Assembly: GCF_021130785.1 (NCBI RefSeq)
Contig: NC_060215.1
Span: forward strand, 65,910,501-65,974,500
Length of the DNA stretch: 64,000 nt
Source of the DNA: Homalodisca vitripennis
Lineage: Eukaryota > Arthropoda > Insecta > Hemiptera > Cicadellidae
Direction of reading: 5' to 3'
Shown here: positions 1-15,000 of the stretch, one piece after another
Position numbering within the stretch: the stretch's first letter is position 1
How the letters are laid out: every line of letters begins with the position of its first letter
The notes under the pieces: generated by a model
Told to the model about the DNA's origin: nothing
The model's database searches: none
Seen by the model: only the letters and a program-made list of their open reading frames with translations
Made by a program: the position numbers and the translations under genes

Positions 1-3000
1 AAGTATCCAATGCTTTATTCTCATTAGCACGAGCAAGAGGGATTCCAATATTTCGTCCGGACACGACCACAACGTACAATGGACACAACAGGGAATGGCG
101 CAATACATCCCATCACAGTTTCATACTTACGTTGGGCACAACAGGGAAACTCATCGATTGGCTGTTCGAGACCTTAACATAGACTTTCAAGGCCACCAGC
201 GAACATTGAAACTGTCCGTAACTGTGTAGCTGGCCTCACCTATAAGCAATCTGAAGAAAAGTCTTGGCAGACCTACTGTCATCTAGCAATGGCAGGTTGG
301 TAGAATGGTGATAGCAAGAAACAAAACGATGTTAGATCTGTCAGAACAAGTGAATGGAGGGGAGAGGTTAAGTTGTACTTAACTGCAGACATGGCACAAT
401 TTCAGAGTATACCTTTTCGAGAAGGATAAGCTCGAAAAATTGGATTGCCCTTACGAGGACCCGGGTATGTTGGTAACATATAAAACTTCTTTTCCTCAGA
501 AATAGAGAAGAGGAAAGAAGATAACTCGTGATTGCTATCGGCCATTTATATTGTCCAGAATGTCTCTGCTCTATAGGATTCGACCAGTGATTTTGCATAT
601 GTACAGAGAGTCCTGGAACTTCATAAAACAAAAGGAAGGTAGTCCGGTATATACTTTACTAGGCCAGTGGAACATGCCATACGAATCCTATGAACACTTC
701 ATTAGGCACCCACTTGATGCAATGCCGTAAACGTTCCGAAAGAAAGCGATGAGTGGGACGGCAAATCTTTGGTAAGTGAGATTCTCTCGGAGCGTTTCTG
801 AGTCATTGCCATTTCCCCCATTGACAATAAATTTAATAAATAAAAAGTTCGGAAATTTTAAATTTATTGGTGGGATATTACACACTGTTTATAGTATAAA
901 TAAACCATTACTAGAACTATATAATTAAAATTCACTTGCTCACACTAAGCTGTGTGATAGAGATGGCATGATATTATAATGACAACGACAGTTATTTAAG
1001 TTACAGTTAGAATAAACTTTTAGGCCCAATTCTTTGCTAACCGGTCTAAACAAGAGTGGCGGAGACCATCTAATCTAAATCTTCTGATGAGGAATATCGA
1101 CAACTTTTCTGAAGACTTTGTATATTTAGCTTTAGATCAGTTCCCTTTACATTTCATAAATCTTTGGCATTCAGTTGTTCAAACTTGTTAAAAAATTAAG
1201 AATGTCAAAATTTCATTAAATACCTCCATCAAAGACTGCCGCAACTCGTTGACAAATATCATCGTTAGGATTGAGCATTAGCACGTGGATTCGATTGTTT
1301 TAGAAAATTGGATTTACTGTCGACGATATATTTATTCAATCAAATCCCTTTTTCCTTTGCAATTCCACAGAATTCCTTTCATATGCATAATAAATAAATA
1401 TCATTGCTTCTAAGTTTTACCATTTATAATAGATTAATGTACACCATAAATAGATAAAAATTAAATATATTTCAAGAGATAGGTATATTTCACTAATAAA
1501 CATTTTTTCTAGGATGATGAAAAATATAGTAAGTGTGTAAGTTGACTTGGGTGAACTTAAAGGTTATCACTAGATAGCATATAGAAGAAGAGGGAACTTT
1601 TAAAGGAAAAAAGGAGGGAAAATTTTACTATCTGCTACCCTATACCGTGCTCAAAGAACCATGGCCTTGAAATACCCCTGCAGACCCAAACACTCTCGCT
1701 CGCTCTCACAGCCCTCTACTGGTAGAACTGTCTTCGACTGTGTTCCCAAAGTTGCATTTGCCAATTTTTGAATTTTAATTTAAGTCGATTAATTTTTCAA
1801 TCCAATCATATTTCATATGCGCATATACTCAATTTCTGTATGTTTCATTTAGACGTCACAACCAATATTATTATTATTATATATTTAAAATTAAAAAAAA
1901 AAAATAGTTTATGTACACCATTTTACCAGTTGATGACAGACAGCATGCAGTTAAACAGAGTTGCAGCGGCCAGACAGCTGTAAGAGTGTGTGTGTGAAGG
2001 AATACGACCTTGAGGGGCGACGGCTCTCCGGATAGTTATAACTACTTACTAACTGTTAATAAATTAGCCAACCTAACTCAACCAGCATTCACTGTATCCG
2101 ACATTATTAGAATCATTATTTATTAATTTTTGTTACGGTAGAAGTTGTCCTTCGATTTGGCATAATTATAGCATGCACGTACATACACGTACATTTTGGT
2201 GGGAATTATAAACTTTTATTGTAAATAACATCTGTTAATGTACATCTATCAACAACAAACGTCTTAACCAGAAATGCTGATTTTGATTTGATGGGATTTT
2301 ATGAACATCAGTTTGACGTCTTCATTACAGTAAAACGCCTTGGCAAAGGAAAGCCCAATCAAATTTTTACTCTTATAAGGTATTAAATTAATTTGGCAAA
2401 ACCATAACCAATTTTCATTATGAAAAAGGAAGCCTTAATATAAAATTAGTATGAAGGTTGAGGTTCTCACAGAATTGTTTAGTTTTTCACAATTAATTGT
2501 AAAATAAAACATCGAAATATCTCTTTTTTATTTATAAGAAGGAGCAAAACTGGATCAGATATAACTACGAAAGATTTAATGCATTATATTCTTTTATATT
2601 TTCAATTAGACCCAAGAGGTATTGTAAATATAGTAAGCTATTAAATTACTAAAACAATAAGTTTCAGTAATGTTAAGCTGCATAACGTATTATGAATGTC
2701 TATCAAGCACAGAAACACTAATATAGCTTAGTAAACTATAGTAGTGAATCCCAAAGTGGGTAATTTAACCCAATGAGAAATATCCATATCTTTGTATAGT
2801 TTTAAAAGATACCGCTATTCTTATTTTTATTTTTAATGAAATTATTTAGTACCCAACTCTAATTCGTTGGAACTTCAAGTTCTGCATGAACTTCCAATAA
2901 ATAATGATTTTTAATGATCTAATAGCCTTACATGAGTATGGCAATATTTAGATTTTTTGAGCTATTTGAATATAATGTCTTGAAAATGAAAGTAACATTT

Positions 3001-6000
3001 AATTTATTAATGTAAATTATTTTTAATAGCTTTATATGTAATGTGACAGATAGTTACTTTAACAAAATTTAATGATTCCAAAAATGGACTTCAATGTGAC
3101 AATCTTTATTTTGTCATCTCCTTTTAACAAACGGGCTAGTTCAGTCATATAAAATAGTTCATGAGATATATATATATATATCACAATATGACTTTTTAAA
3201 CCCCCTTTTTATTCATTATGGAAAACTTTGAGGAAGATCCTCCCTAAATTATTCATTTATGTTTGCGTAATGATTTATTGAAAATATAACTTAAGAAATA
3301 ATCAGCATTAACATGAAAGTTTTATAAAATTAGTCCCGTTAAGAATAAAACCTTTTCAAAGAACTAACAAACTTGTACATCGAACAATATAACTGACTAT
3401 TTGTGAAGTTTATCATTATGAAGTTACTCTAATTTTTTAGCGTTTGCTTGAATTGCAAGAGAAATTTATGTAGTTCCTTTATCACTGGTTGAGCGTTTAG
3501 CGAGTTTCTCCTGTTGATGAAATCCGATTTTTAATTGTGTACTTATACCCTTCTGTACGTACGATATCTTTCGAAAGTATTTATTTACATACTGAATTGA
3601 AAACTGGCATGAAGCTTTACATCTACATCGGTATGGTATTAAAACATCGAGCCATTGGTAGTCCCAATTTCTGCCTGCCAAAGAGGTGGCCCTGTTTGTG
3701 TTGATCTGATGGATAACGATGTTGGCAACGAGAAAAACACAGAATAATCAATTAGTCATAGTTTACTGTAAAGGTAAGGCATGTGGCATTTTTCGGTAAA
3801 CTATCAACACAAGTGATAAAGTCACTTTGTTAACTTTTTTTGTTTCGTAAAAATCTTAACTTGACCTCCCAATGTCATATTTACATGCATCTAAAGAGCA
3901 TCTTTGCGCATTTTTACTGTGGATTATTGTCTGAAATTAGTCACGAAAACTGGAATGGACGGAGCATGGATCTCATATGTGGGTGAAAGTATTTTTCTAA
4001 CTCACTTTTTTCACTTAAGTTAAACAATCATAAATTTAGTTATCGACTTCAAATAACTCAATAAAAACAGAGTTTTCACATTTGGAACATAGCTTAGAAG
4101 TGGATAACAATGCAATAATAAGCAATTATTTATTCATATGTACAAACATACACGTATGTGAGTACACCAAAGGTGCTGAAATTTGGTAACCAGTATTGAA
4201 ATTTGTAAACATCGCTCCACTAGAAGTCGCTCTCCGGGGCAAGATTTCGTCTGCTGTAAAGTGAACGCGGAGCCTCTCACGTTGGCCTAGAGTCTGACGA
4301 GCGTTTAACCTTTTATATAAATTTAAGTGAGTATCTAGAAATACTGTTCAAGACATTAAATACCTAATTTTAATAATCGTATGGACGGACCCTGAAACTT
4401 AAAGATTAGTTAAATACATACAATGTAATGAACTCACCGTGAGGTTAAAAAAGGGTGTATCCAAACATATTCTATCTTTAGTTTGATTTATAGTAAAACC
4501 AACAACTGATATGAAATATATGTGCAACCAACCTATGTTGATTTTGGTTAATGGTTACCGAGTCTAGCCTTTTCTTATTTTTCAGGGAAACGGGGACGAG
4601 TACAAGTATCTACATTTAATAAATTTGTATATACTATATACCTCTTAAAATAATACATAAAAAGGCGCAGAACTGTTTAGTAGTATTTAATGTACAGATG
4701 ACGAATAAGATTTTTTATCACGATTTTTTTCTTTTTTTTTTGAGGGGTCACTCTCACCTGTAAGGAAATGGATAGCAAATCCCGGATCGCTATAAAAACT
4801 TATCTGTGAGAGTTTTGATGAACGAAACCATAAACAGCACGCTTAGTATTGCTTCCTGTTTTTCAAAACAATACTTCAGTATTAGAGTTAAGATTGGAGG
4901 ATAGTAAAAAAAAAACATTTTATAACTTTATATTGAATTCATAATTTACACATCAAAAAGTTATATACAAATCCTTTATTCGATCTTGTTAATAAATGGT
5001 AAACAATTGTTACAGACTCGTACACGCTTCTCAGCTAAGCAGTATGGAAGTGTTGTAACTGGTCACTTAAAGGAATTCTGAATTGTTTTTGAAGTGCCGC
5101 AGAAATATATTGAATGGATGAGATGAATGATATGTTTGGTGAGATAGTCGATCCCACGAGGTGAGTCCGGACAGTGGAAATATGCCCGAGACTAAACCAT
5201 ATAAAGCTACAGAGTCCAGCCAGTTTTATGGGTGCAGTTATATGATACCACTTGACTTGTCCCGTTCACAAATTATCACGCTATGTGCAAATATTTAGTT
5301 ACAAGACTATTTGGCACAATTCGGCCGACCTCGACCACCAACGTCGCAGGACGGCACGCCTCGGCCGCCGCAGCTCGCCCGCCCATGTGCAATTCACATC
5401 GTAACACTCACGTGTGACAAAACTGAAACAAAAACTTTTATAGTTTTAGTTGTATTCCTTTTCACCCCCCAGAGAACTAGAAGCTCTAATATTGCAGAAA
5501 CCACGAGAAGAGCGCTTCGATGCGATTAGTAGTTCTTCAGTAACGATTCCTAAGTGATATCTGATATCTGACCAAACTCTGGTGGTCACGCACACAGTAC
5601 ACATATGTCTACAGCTCTTCAAACAAAAACATACTATTTTCTTGTGGACAATTGTTCAATATACCAGCCTAAAATAAAAATGTACTCGCTCTTAACTGAT
5701 GCTTTTCAATTCAGTTGCCTCACATTTAATTCCAGTTGATCTGAGGGCAAAATAATAGTTTGCAAAATGAATTGTTTCCTTGTGCACCAGTAGAACATAA
5801 AGCCTGCAGGTTACTTCATTAAATTCTATGCGCTCATATCACGCTACATATGCCGGCAACAAATGGAACCGTATCTGTAACAAGCTGGGTCTACAGGATA
5901 ATTTAACCGTCGCGTCGCAGTGCAGGTTGCTGGATGGAGCAATACTTCAATTTGCTCAAACCGCTAATGACTATGATCTGCTGCTAGCAATAGCCACTGC

Positions 6001-9000
6001 CACTGCTTCTGCGCCATCGCCGTCATACAACCATCTCTGGCTCTTGATCCGTCTGTCTGCCGAATCCATAGCTCCCTATATCACTATATCTGTTTTAAAA
6101 TATTAAAACTTAATATTCCAAGAACTTATGATATCTTAACCCGGAATGCTAATGATGGATATATCCAGAGGAGAAGATGGATTTTATCCTGATTCCTTTT
6201 TTATTCCAAATTAAAAATTAGTTTTCATATAGATCAGTGGCATATCTATGATTTAGCCTACGTTTGAAGGTAGTATGTCCTTAATTCTTATTTCTTGCAA
6301 GGGGGGCGTTAGATAAAAGCAATGTCGAATCTAACCATAATGTTATAGATACGTATATATAATCATAGATGTATTTACTAATATGGCCAACGCCAGGCAC
6401 ATATCTACAAATTGACCCAGAACTACGTCTCAACACTTGTTTCCTTCACTTGATTGTTTGATTAAAGTAAAAAATGGAAAGCTCCTTTAAACATATGTTT
6501 TATCATACTTCGTGTGTATATTGTTTGTTAATAAAAGGTTTAAGTTTTGCATGGGTATTTGTCATATTAAAAATTTAATTACTGTCATGTCAAATATGTA
6601 ATTATTATGAAAGGCATATTAATTGCACTGGAAACACTGTGAAAGAAAATTCGTTACTTTCTGACCAGACGATGGGAAAATCGTTATTGTGTACTTCAGA
6701 TTATAGCAATCAAAATTGATTAATTTTACGGCCGGAAGGGTCCCGGCAATTGTATATATAGGTAAATGCCACTGACATTATTAGTTTTTACGCGTTTCAA
6801 ACATTAGACATATTAATTATATACTGTATATACATGTAAATATATGAGGTTAACACTATTAATAAAATAATGCTACGGTCACAGAATCCGACAGAACTTG
6901 AGCAGACCCTGAAGACTCGAGACACCCATCTCGGACAGCTTTGCTAATCACAGAGTACTGAAAGACCTGAAATAGAGAAAATCTTATATTCATAATACAT
7001 TTAGTTTCATTAAACTCAATAAATGTTTGTATTTAATAATAATACCACTCACAATTTTAGGATAACTATTCAAATGTTTCGAGAATGACAGATTGTTACT
7101 CCTAAACGCAATCTGGAATTTTCAATAAATTATTTTACATAATAGGAGTATATCATATAAATCATGATGTATTAAAATACCAATTATTTATTTTAATATT
7201 TTTTTGTTTTTATTTCAATAGTTTAAGTAAATGTTTTAATATCATTGATGGAAATAGTAAAACACCAAATAAATACAGGTATATGTTTTGTATGATATAA
7301 AATCATGTAGTATCAACAAAAATATGATGATTACGTGATATGTAAAATTGCCACAAGCGCCATTCAAGATGTAATCGACAAGAAAATCCAATAGCTGTTA
7401 TCACACGAAGTCATACTCCACAATAGAAAAGGTATATTGTAATAAAACTTAAACATTTACCTGATTTTTTCCCCTTCTTTGATACATTTAAAACTGACCA
7501 TCAGACACATTAATAATATGTATATGCCGTCAGACAACTAGACAAAGAGGCCATTTACAAGGGTCTATGTATTCTTACCTGACGCTGATTTTACGTATAT
7601 GACGGTTGGTTTTATGTGTGTCAAAGTAAGTAAGCATGATCTGAACAAAATATCATTTCGTATTAACTGTAGTGATACCCGTCCACTTCGACCTCCACCA
7701 AATTTAGGGCTGACGACCGAGTTCTTTCTTAGGGGAAGTTACCCTATTGATTTCAAGACAAGTTTTGGGCAAGAAAGGTGTGCTTATACAATTCAAATTG
7801 GCTCTCGGCTCCAGAACTTGTTTCAACTGTGTATAAACTAAATTGTGAGTGACAAGCATATCAGCTAAAGAATTAGTAGAACAATAGAAACAGGCCGTAA
7901 AGTTTCAAATTGTCGTGTCGAGTGTCAATACCAAGAAGGCCTATCCAGAGAAGGACAGCCCATTGCCAGCCATAGGACCAAAGTATCGTCGTTAAGTAAG
8001 TCAGCACCAGTTTCCTTATAATCTGCATGGTCTCTATCCTATGGTTACTCAGTTCTTCTCCTATCCACCACGATTTAAATAAGACGTGGTTTTAATTATG
8101 TTTAATAGGTGCACAGTAATTATAGTGTATCCCGTCTGTCTGCCTTACATTCGGTCGTTAGTTCCCTCTAAGTACTAGCCACTTCGTTGCTCATTTTAAG
8201 CGGCAAACCTAGTCACTAACATAGCTCCAGATAAAGCTGCTATGGTGGGAAGGGTGAGCATTAAGTGAGCTCGGAACGCATTATCTTGGCGGCCAAGGTT
8301 TCCATGCCTAAATGTAAAAAATATAGTTCTGGAGCTATGTGAATGATGAGTTAAGTTTCAATTCACCTTCCTCTTAGAGTACCTGATGAGTCAATGAGAA
8401 TACCTCTTCACCTATACCACACTTTATCTTGTAGTCTAGGTGTTTCTGATGTCGAAACGATGTAACGAGTTCATTTTGAGCTTCATCGTCGACGAATTTA
8501 TTTTCATCTCTTCACACGAACATGACTCCATATTTCAGGAGTCAAGTATGTACCAGAGCCAGATCCTAGACGCTGCACTATGAGGAAGGTGAACTAAAGC
8601 TTAACTTAACAGCTCCAGAGCCATATTTCCTTGGCATTTACTCATGGAAAACTCGGCTGCCAGGATAATGCTTACTGCCTTTGATTTACTTGGTTTACAG
8701 AGTTTTGTATTAAAGAAGAAGGGGAAAACTAAAATGGAAAGCGAATGGATACGATACAATACACGTCTGCAACCTCTTAACACTGCTTTTCTGCAGCTCT
8801 GGAATTGATTGAACACGTAACACTGCTAAGTAACATAGTACCTTGATTGCGACTGGTGTGTAAATCCATATTACATTCACAAGAAACTTATACATGTAGA
8901 AATACTCAACAATACTAACACCAATTCATGTAAACTTTATTCAACTACTTTCAGAGGGTTACAAATAGTCGAAAATGTGGTTAGTTACACAGCTTTTCAA

Positions 9001-12000
9001 GTTACAGTTGAGTTGTGTTAGCCTAAAGATATTAATCAGCCATTTCTTTAGAGATACCTGGGCCGGTAACAAGATTTATTTAGACTTATCTTCATATTTA
9101 AATGTGAATATCATTTGAATTTTATAAGGTCACATTCTTAATAGCCAGTCGGTTGTAAAGTTACTTAGTTTAACTTTAATTTTATACGCTAGTTTCCCAA
9201 AATTGAGTGGTATTAGGTGTTTAATTTATAATGCAAGTGCTTGCAGTTTAATAACTTGTTCCTTACGTCTGTATATATTTTACCATACTTTTGATTTGAA
9301 ACCTCTACACAAGTATCCTATGATTATTTCAAGCTATCGCTTATCTTACTAAGGGTGAAAAGTGTGGTAATGTTGCTTCTATATTGTTTATACAACATTT
9401 AGATAATACCCAATAAACTTATTGGAATTAAAAGTTTATTAAAATTATAAACTTTAATTCAACATAAACTGTAAAAAAATCTTTAAACAAAATACACATA
9501 TGCTGACACTCTCAGCCCCACGTGAGTATAACTGATCAAGATAATACTGGTTGTAAATCAATATGACTCCTGGGGCTATCTTCTTCACCATGCCGATATT
9601 GACTTTTTCCTCACTCTCTCGCCTCCTGTGGTGCAGACAGCATGTTTTGTGTAGTGCGCTTGTATTTGGTTTGTGATTCTTTGATCTATGAAGGTCACGT
9701 ACATGCTTGAATGTTTTTTACTTACATCTAGGATTAGTTGTCAATTTTTTTAAACTTTGGTGAGTCCATCCATTTTTTATTTTTCAACAGATTAGCTCTT
9801 TAAGAGGCTATACGTTGCCTGGAATGTGCTCGGTATCACAATTGCTGCACTACCTTCCATTGCCTAACTGGGCGAGATATCAAATTTATGTCACAGCGGA
9901 CTCCGAGAAATTAAGTATTAGTCAGTAAATTGTTGAATCATTATTGAATTATTAATTTTATTTCCATTACTTAAATCATCTAAATAGTCAGCAGGTTATC
10001 GAATGAACTTTATTTAACTACAGTAGAACAGTTTACGAATATCAATATAATATTTCAAATATGCCTATATACCTTCATTCAACAACAGCTTTGTATGAAA
10101 ATGTAACTGATCATATAAAGTTATATATTTCCATACTTGTTCATACTTATAAATCGTTCAAAATACTTTCAGCGACAAAAACGCTAAATACTACGATTAA
10201 AAAGTTTTTTCCAAATCTCAAATTATCAAATAATGACGAAGGCCTGTAATAGGTACGGGTTCAAAGAAAGAAATAAAGTGGTGCAATGAAGAAAGTTTAG
10301 ATCCTTATTTACTCTCACATTTTATATTGATTGCCGGAGAATAGACTGAGAAATTCTGAATTGGGCGAAAATTGAGTTCGAGTTTGATGAATTGTAAGGA
10401 AAAGTAAGCAAATTTAACTCCTTAAATACAATATTTGCATAACTGTCTCTGGTCCTAAAACATATTCTCACTGCGTTTCTTTCAGATTATCAGATCGTGA
10501 CAAATTAATACACATGACAGTATAATAAGGGGAAAAAATTACTGTAACCAGAGCCTACTTGTAACTCACTGAAGAATGTGAAAGTCTACAAAATACAAAC
10601 TTTCCAGAAAATATTTTATGAGCTACAGATGTGGCATGTGAATTTCAAATATCTGTCCCAATATCGCAAAAATTACACTGTTCTGATCTGATCAATGAAA
10701 GAACTCAATCTCCACAAAAATGTCATTTAAAAAACTATTTAAAATGGCGACAGTTTTAGAAATGGTGCATATAGTGAGATTTGCAATGGATAATTTCAAA
10801 AGTTTCAGAAAATACTTACAATGGATTAATTACTAGATACAACAGAAGCTTTTTTAAACATAGCTTTAGAATTCGGATCAAACATGGAAATGTAGAATTC
10901 TATTTAAAAAACCTGGCAACTTCGGTCAATTCTGATAGAGGCACAAGAAAAGTGAAGAACTACAACTACGACGGGTGAAAGAAGAGTGGTTTCTTCGGTG
11001 AATACACTAGATCAGCTATTTTTTTCATTAGAATTCTAAAATGTTTGAAGGACATAAAATCATATTTGTGTCTAGATTCTATTTTCATTTACTTTCATCT
11101 CACAACTTTTTTGCAGTTTTGCTTTGTTTGAAGAGTGTTGTTGCATTAACATTTTAATAACTTTTATTTCGTAATAATGGACATATACTACCTCTTCAAC
11201 TATAAACAATCTAGCCCTTCTCGACAAATTTTTAATATCATGTCCCGCAGTTTTACCTGTTAAACCTTTACCGGTTCTACCTTCGATCTAGGAAAATCTG
11301 TTCAAAATATAAATAAATGCAAACAAAACTTTTTAGGCCTATTACTGAGGCGATAATAGCAAAGCTTAAACTAAATATATTTCAGTTTTCATTTTAGCCA
11401 AAGTTTATATCTTAAAATGATAGCATTCTAGTGAGATAATAGTGTGATATTTTATATCAACTTGTCACCTCCCCACTATTAAAATGTGGATATTTTAATC
11501 ATTTTTGATCGATTGAATACTTTGATTCTTTAACGTCGTCATGTTAAGAAAGCATAACATTGAAGCACGTTATAACAAAATTAAAATGTTATGTATTTAT
11601 TTCACAACTCAACATGTAGTTTGAATATTAACAATATGACGCTGAAAGCAATATTTTGTTATGAACACGGAACTAGCTGCTACTGGCAATGCCAAGGTCG
11701 GCTGTCAGCCAGTGCCAGTGCTAATCAGTGACGTTGTTATAGCAGTTTAAGTATACCAGTTATCTCTAGGATAACAGAGTCAAGCACGTCGTGAGTGGCT
11801 GCTCTTTGGATGGGTGACTGCAAGGGACCAAGCAGCCCGCCTGTCCAGCCAGTTATTGATGAAGGTTTTGAAATAACTTTCAAAACATTGGTCTTCAAGT
11901 TAAGTTAAAGGTTTTTCACCCTCATTTCACTTGGTGAAGAAGACCTCGTTCAACTATAATTTCAACCTTTATAAATTATTCAAGATAGCGGCTATAAATG

Positions 12001-15000
12001 TCTTAAAAATAACATTATTTTATAAGGACATAATAACGAATTCATGGCTGATACGAGTATATACGATAGTTATCATGTATACTCGTCCACAGGTTCCTGA
12101 ATATTTTATAGTATTTAGATATGAATAAGTTCATTAGGCAATTAAAGTTTTCTGGATTAAATCGTTTAATTGAAGGATTATAACAAAACTAAATGACTAA
12201 CTGAAGACTAAACCATTTTAAATACTTTTACCTCTGCTAAATGTTTCTCAGTATACGACGGACTACAACTAAACGTTTTTATACATTCTTGTGTAAATTT
12301 TATTTTCTTCTTAATATTCATAACTATGTGAAATTAACATCCAATATCATTATCTTCAGCAGTTTGATTTGGTACTGATTACAAAATTACTAAAATTGCC
12401 TACTTTATATGTTTGATCTATTTAATTACATGTTTAAATTTGGCAGGTTCGTTTTATTCATACAATATTGTTGTCTGCGATATGAACACATTGAGCAAAA
12501 AACTGTTTATAAAATCTAAATATTTAAACACAATTCTATGTTTTAATTATCTACATATGCTGTAAGTTTTAAATATTGTTATCATATTGCTATTTTTTAG
12601 TATTAACGTAGAAACCAAAAGATGACTGCACGGATTTATAACGGTTGAAGTGTCTTCAAAATGACATTTCAATTTGCGATTGCATTCATTTTGGAATCGA
12701 CCTTCCTTCTGGGGTTGGCCGAAGGAGTATATCGTATAGCAACTCTCTTATAGATAATAGTTTTTGTGTTAAAAATATATCTTGAAGGTGTTCATGCTTT
12801 AAAGTGGTCCAATCGGTTTTCGGATGGAATTTTTTATATTTTAAAATAAAATGTTATAATAGCCTTTTCTAAAGACTAGGGGGAAACAGGAAAACATGTT
12901 TAACATTATACGAGGAGTGGTAAGCATTGAAAGCAGAACTTAGGGTCATCTTATAATCAGGCTAACTGTTTGAGATGAGGATACAAAGCTTTACTGTGTG
13001 TGCGTAAAACATTACTGGAGGGTATGAAATGGTTTATATTGGTAAAATTAAATTTCTATAAAAACATCTATTCAAAAACATGTAATTTTCTTATGTTAAA
13101 TTAATTTAAAAAATATAATTTCCTAAACCATAAAATAATAAGAAACATATCTCTTCTTGAACCCATAACTCTTATTCTAAAAATGTTATAATTTATCTAT
13201 AATCATTTTTATTTTGCCTTGATTACAAAATTATCAAATGTCCCTGCTTTAAATGCCTGTAATTCCTTTTGGAGTGATCAGTTATTTTTTCTGTCTTCAA
13301 GGACCTTAAGAGGCATTGAATTTAAAATAAAAAATACTCTCATAAACAAAAATCGATTGCTCCAACTTAACTTTTCCTACTAACAGTATTGAAGTTTTTT
13401 TATAACAAACAAACTTGTACATTGAACTTTAATTCTTTACCAAAACTTCAACATTGGCTTTCCTTATAAATTTCGTTTCATTTCACAAAGGATATATTCT
13501 AATAAAGTTTAGAATATTATTCAAATCATTAATTTAAATTTAGATTTAGATGATTTGTCATCAGTCACACTTTTAATACTACTTTTTAATAAGTTTCTAA
13601 TATCTGTCTAATATAACGTCATCTACTGAGTTTGTATTGTGGAGCAACTAAACCTTTCTTCTGTTATAAAACAGAGGATTAACAAGTTAAGTGCAGTGAT
13701 GAAAACCTATGATATTTTCCGTTTTTATGAGACCAATTTATTTTATAGTCATCTAAAATTACTTAGCTTAAAGTTCACTCTTTTTAGACTATGTATTGAG
13801 TACTTGTGTACATAATACTACCATCATAATACTACAATCATAATTAAGTTTCTGTTATTTATATCGATAATTTTCATAGCTTTTAAAACTGAAATAAAAT
13901 ATAAATAGGGTCGTTAAATGTATATTTATGCAAATGAATTTAGTAAAAATTTGAAAAACATTTAAACATTGTTGTAACTGCTGTAAGATTATTTGGCTAT
14001 ATTTCGTAATTTAACTATTATAATATTTATATTTCACGTTCACCGTTGTTTCTATTTATTTTTCAAAAACATTTTCCACACTTATTCCATTTTGAAATGT
14101 TATTATTACTTATATTTTGTATCACTTTTTAAATTTCACATGTTAAAAAACATAAAACTCCGCTATATTTATTTCTAAGCCACTGTGGCAGTAAAGGCCA
14201 ACAGTCCCTTAAACAATCAACTAATCATTTATTTCTGATTAAATTGTTTTATTAATTTTAATTATTACTGGTTCAATTTTGAAAACGGCACGTTTTTTCA
14301 GCACATATTCCAATGAATTGAATACGTGTAAATTATTTATTAATTAATTAATTAAATAATAATACTTATGGTTTGCCAATTAATATTGTTTGATTTATTT
14401 TGAAATTCCAACATGAATTCCTCTTTTAATTCATCTTAGATACGAGTCAAGAAATAAATCTTATACAGAAGAATTTACAGTACTCAAAATTAAGTTAATT
14501 TAACATCAAACTGCAAACTAATCCTGGAAAAATTAAATAGTAATAGAATGTTAACCATATTATATATAACACAACATGTCTTATATCATTATTAGTAAAT
14601 TATTTCTTTCTGTATTATTTTTCAGTTATAGAAGTTTTTCAAAAGCGTCTATTAATAACAATACATCTTCAATATTCTAAATAATGTGAATAATTTACTC
14701 AAGAACTAATTTAATCAGCAAAAGTAACTATATGCCTAGAATCGGATATTTAAGGATTTAAAATGGCTTTTCAAATGTATGTGGATCATTTTCAATTGTT
14801 AAGTCACGCTTAATTTCACTGTTAAAAGATGTGATAGGTGTAAGTTATACTAAATATGTAAATATTATTTAATGACATGTTCTTTATAAAAAATATTCTT
14901 GATTCTTATTTGATTGATTTGTTTTAGTCTAATCTTTGATACACCTGTATGGAAATACAAACTTTCTAGTGAAAAATTCTTCAGTATTTGGTTTTCAGCT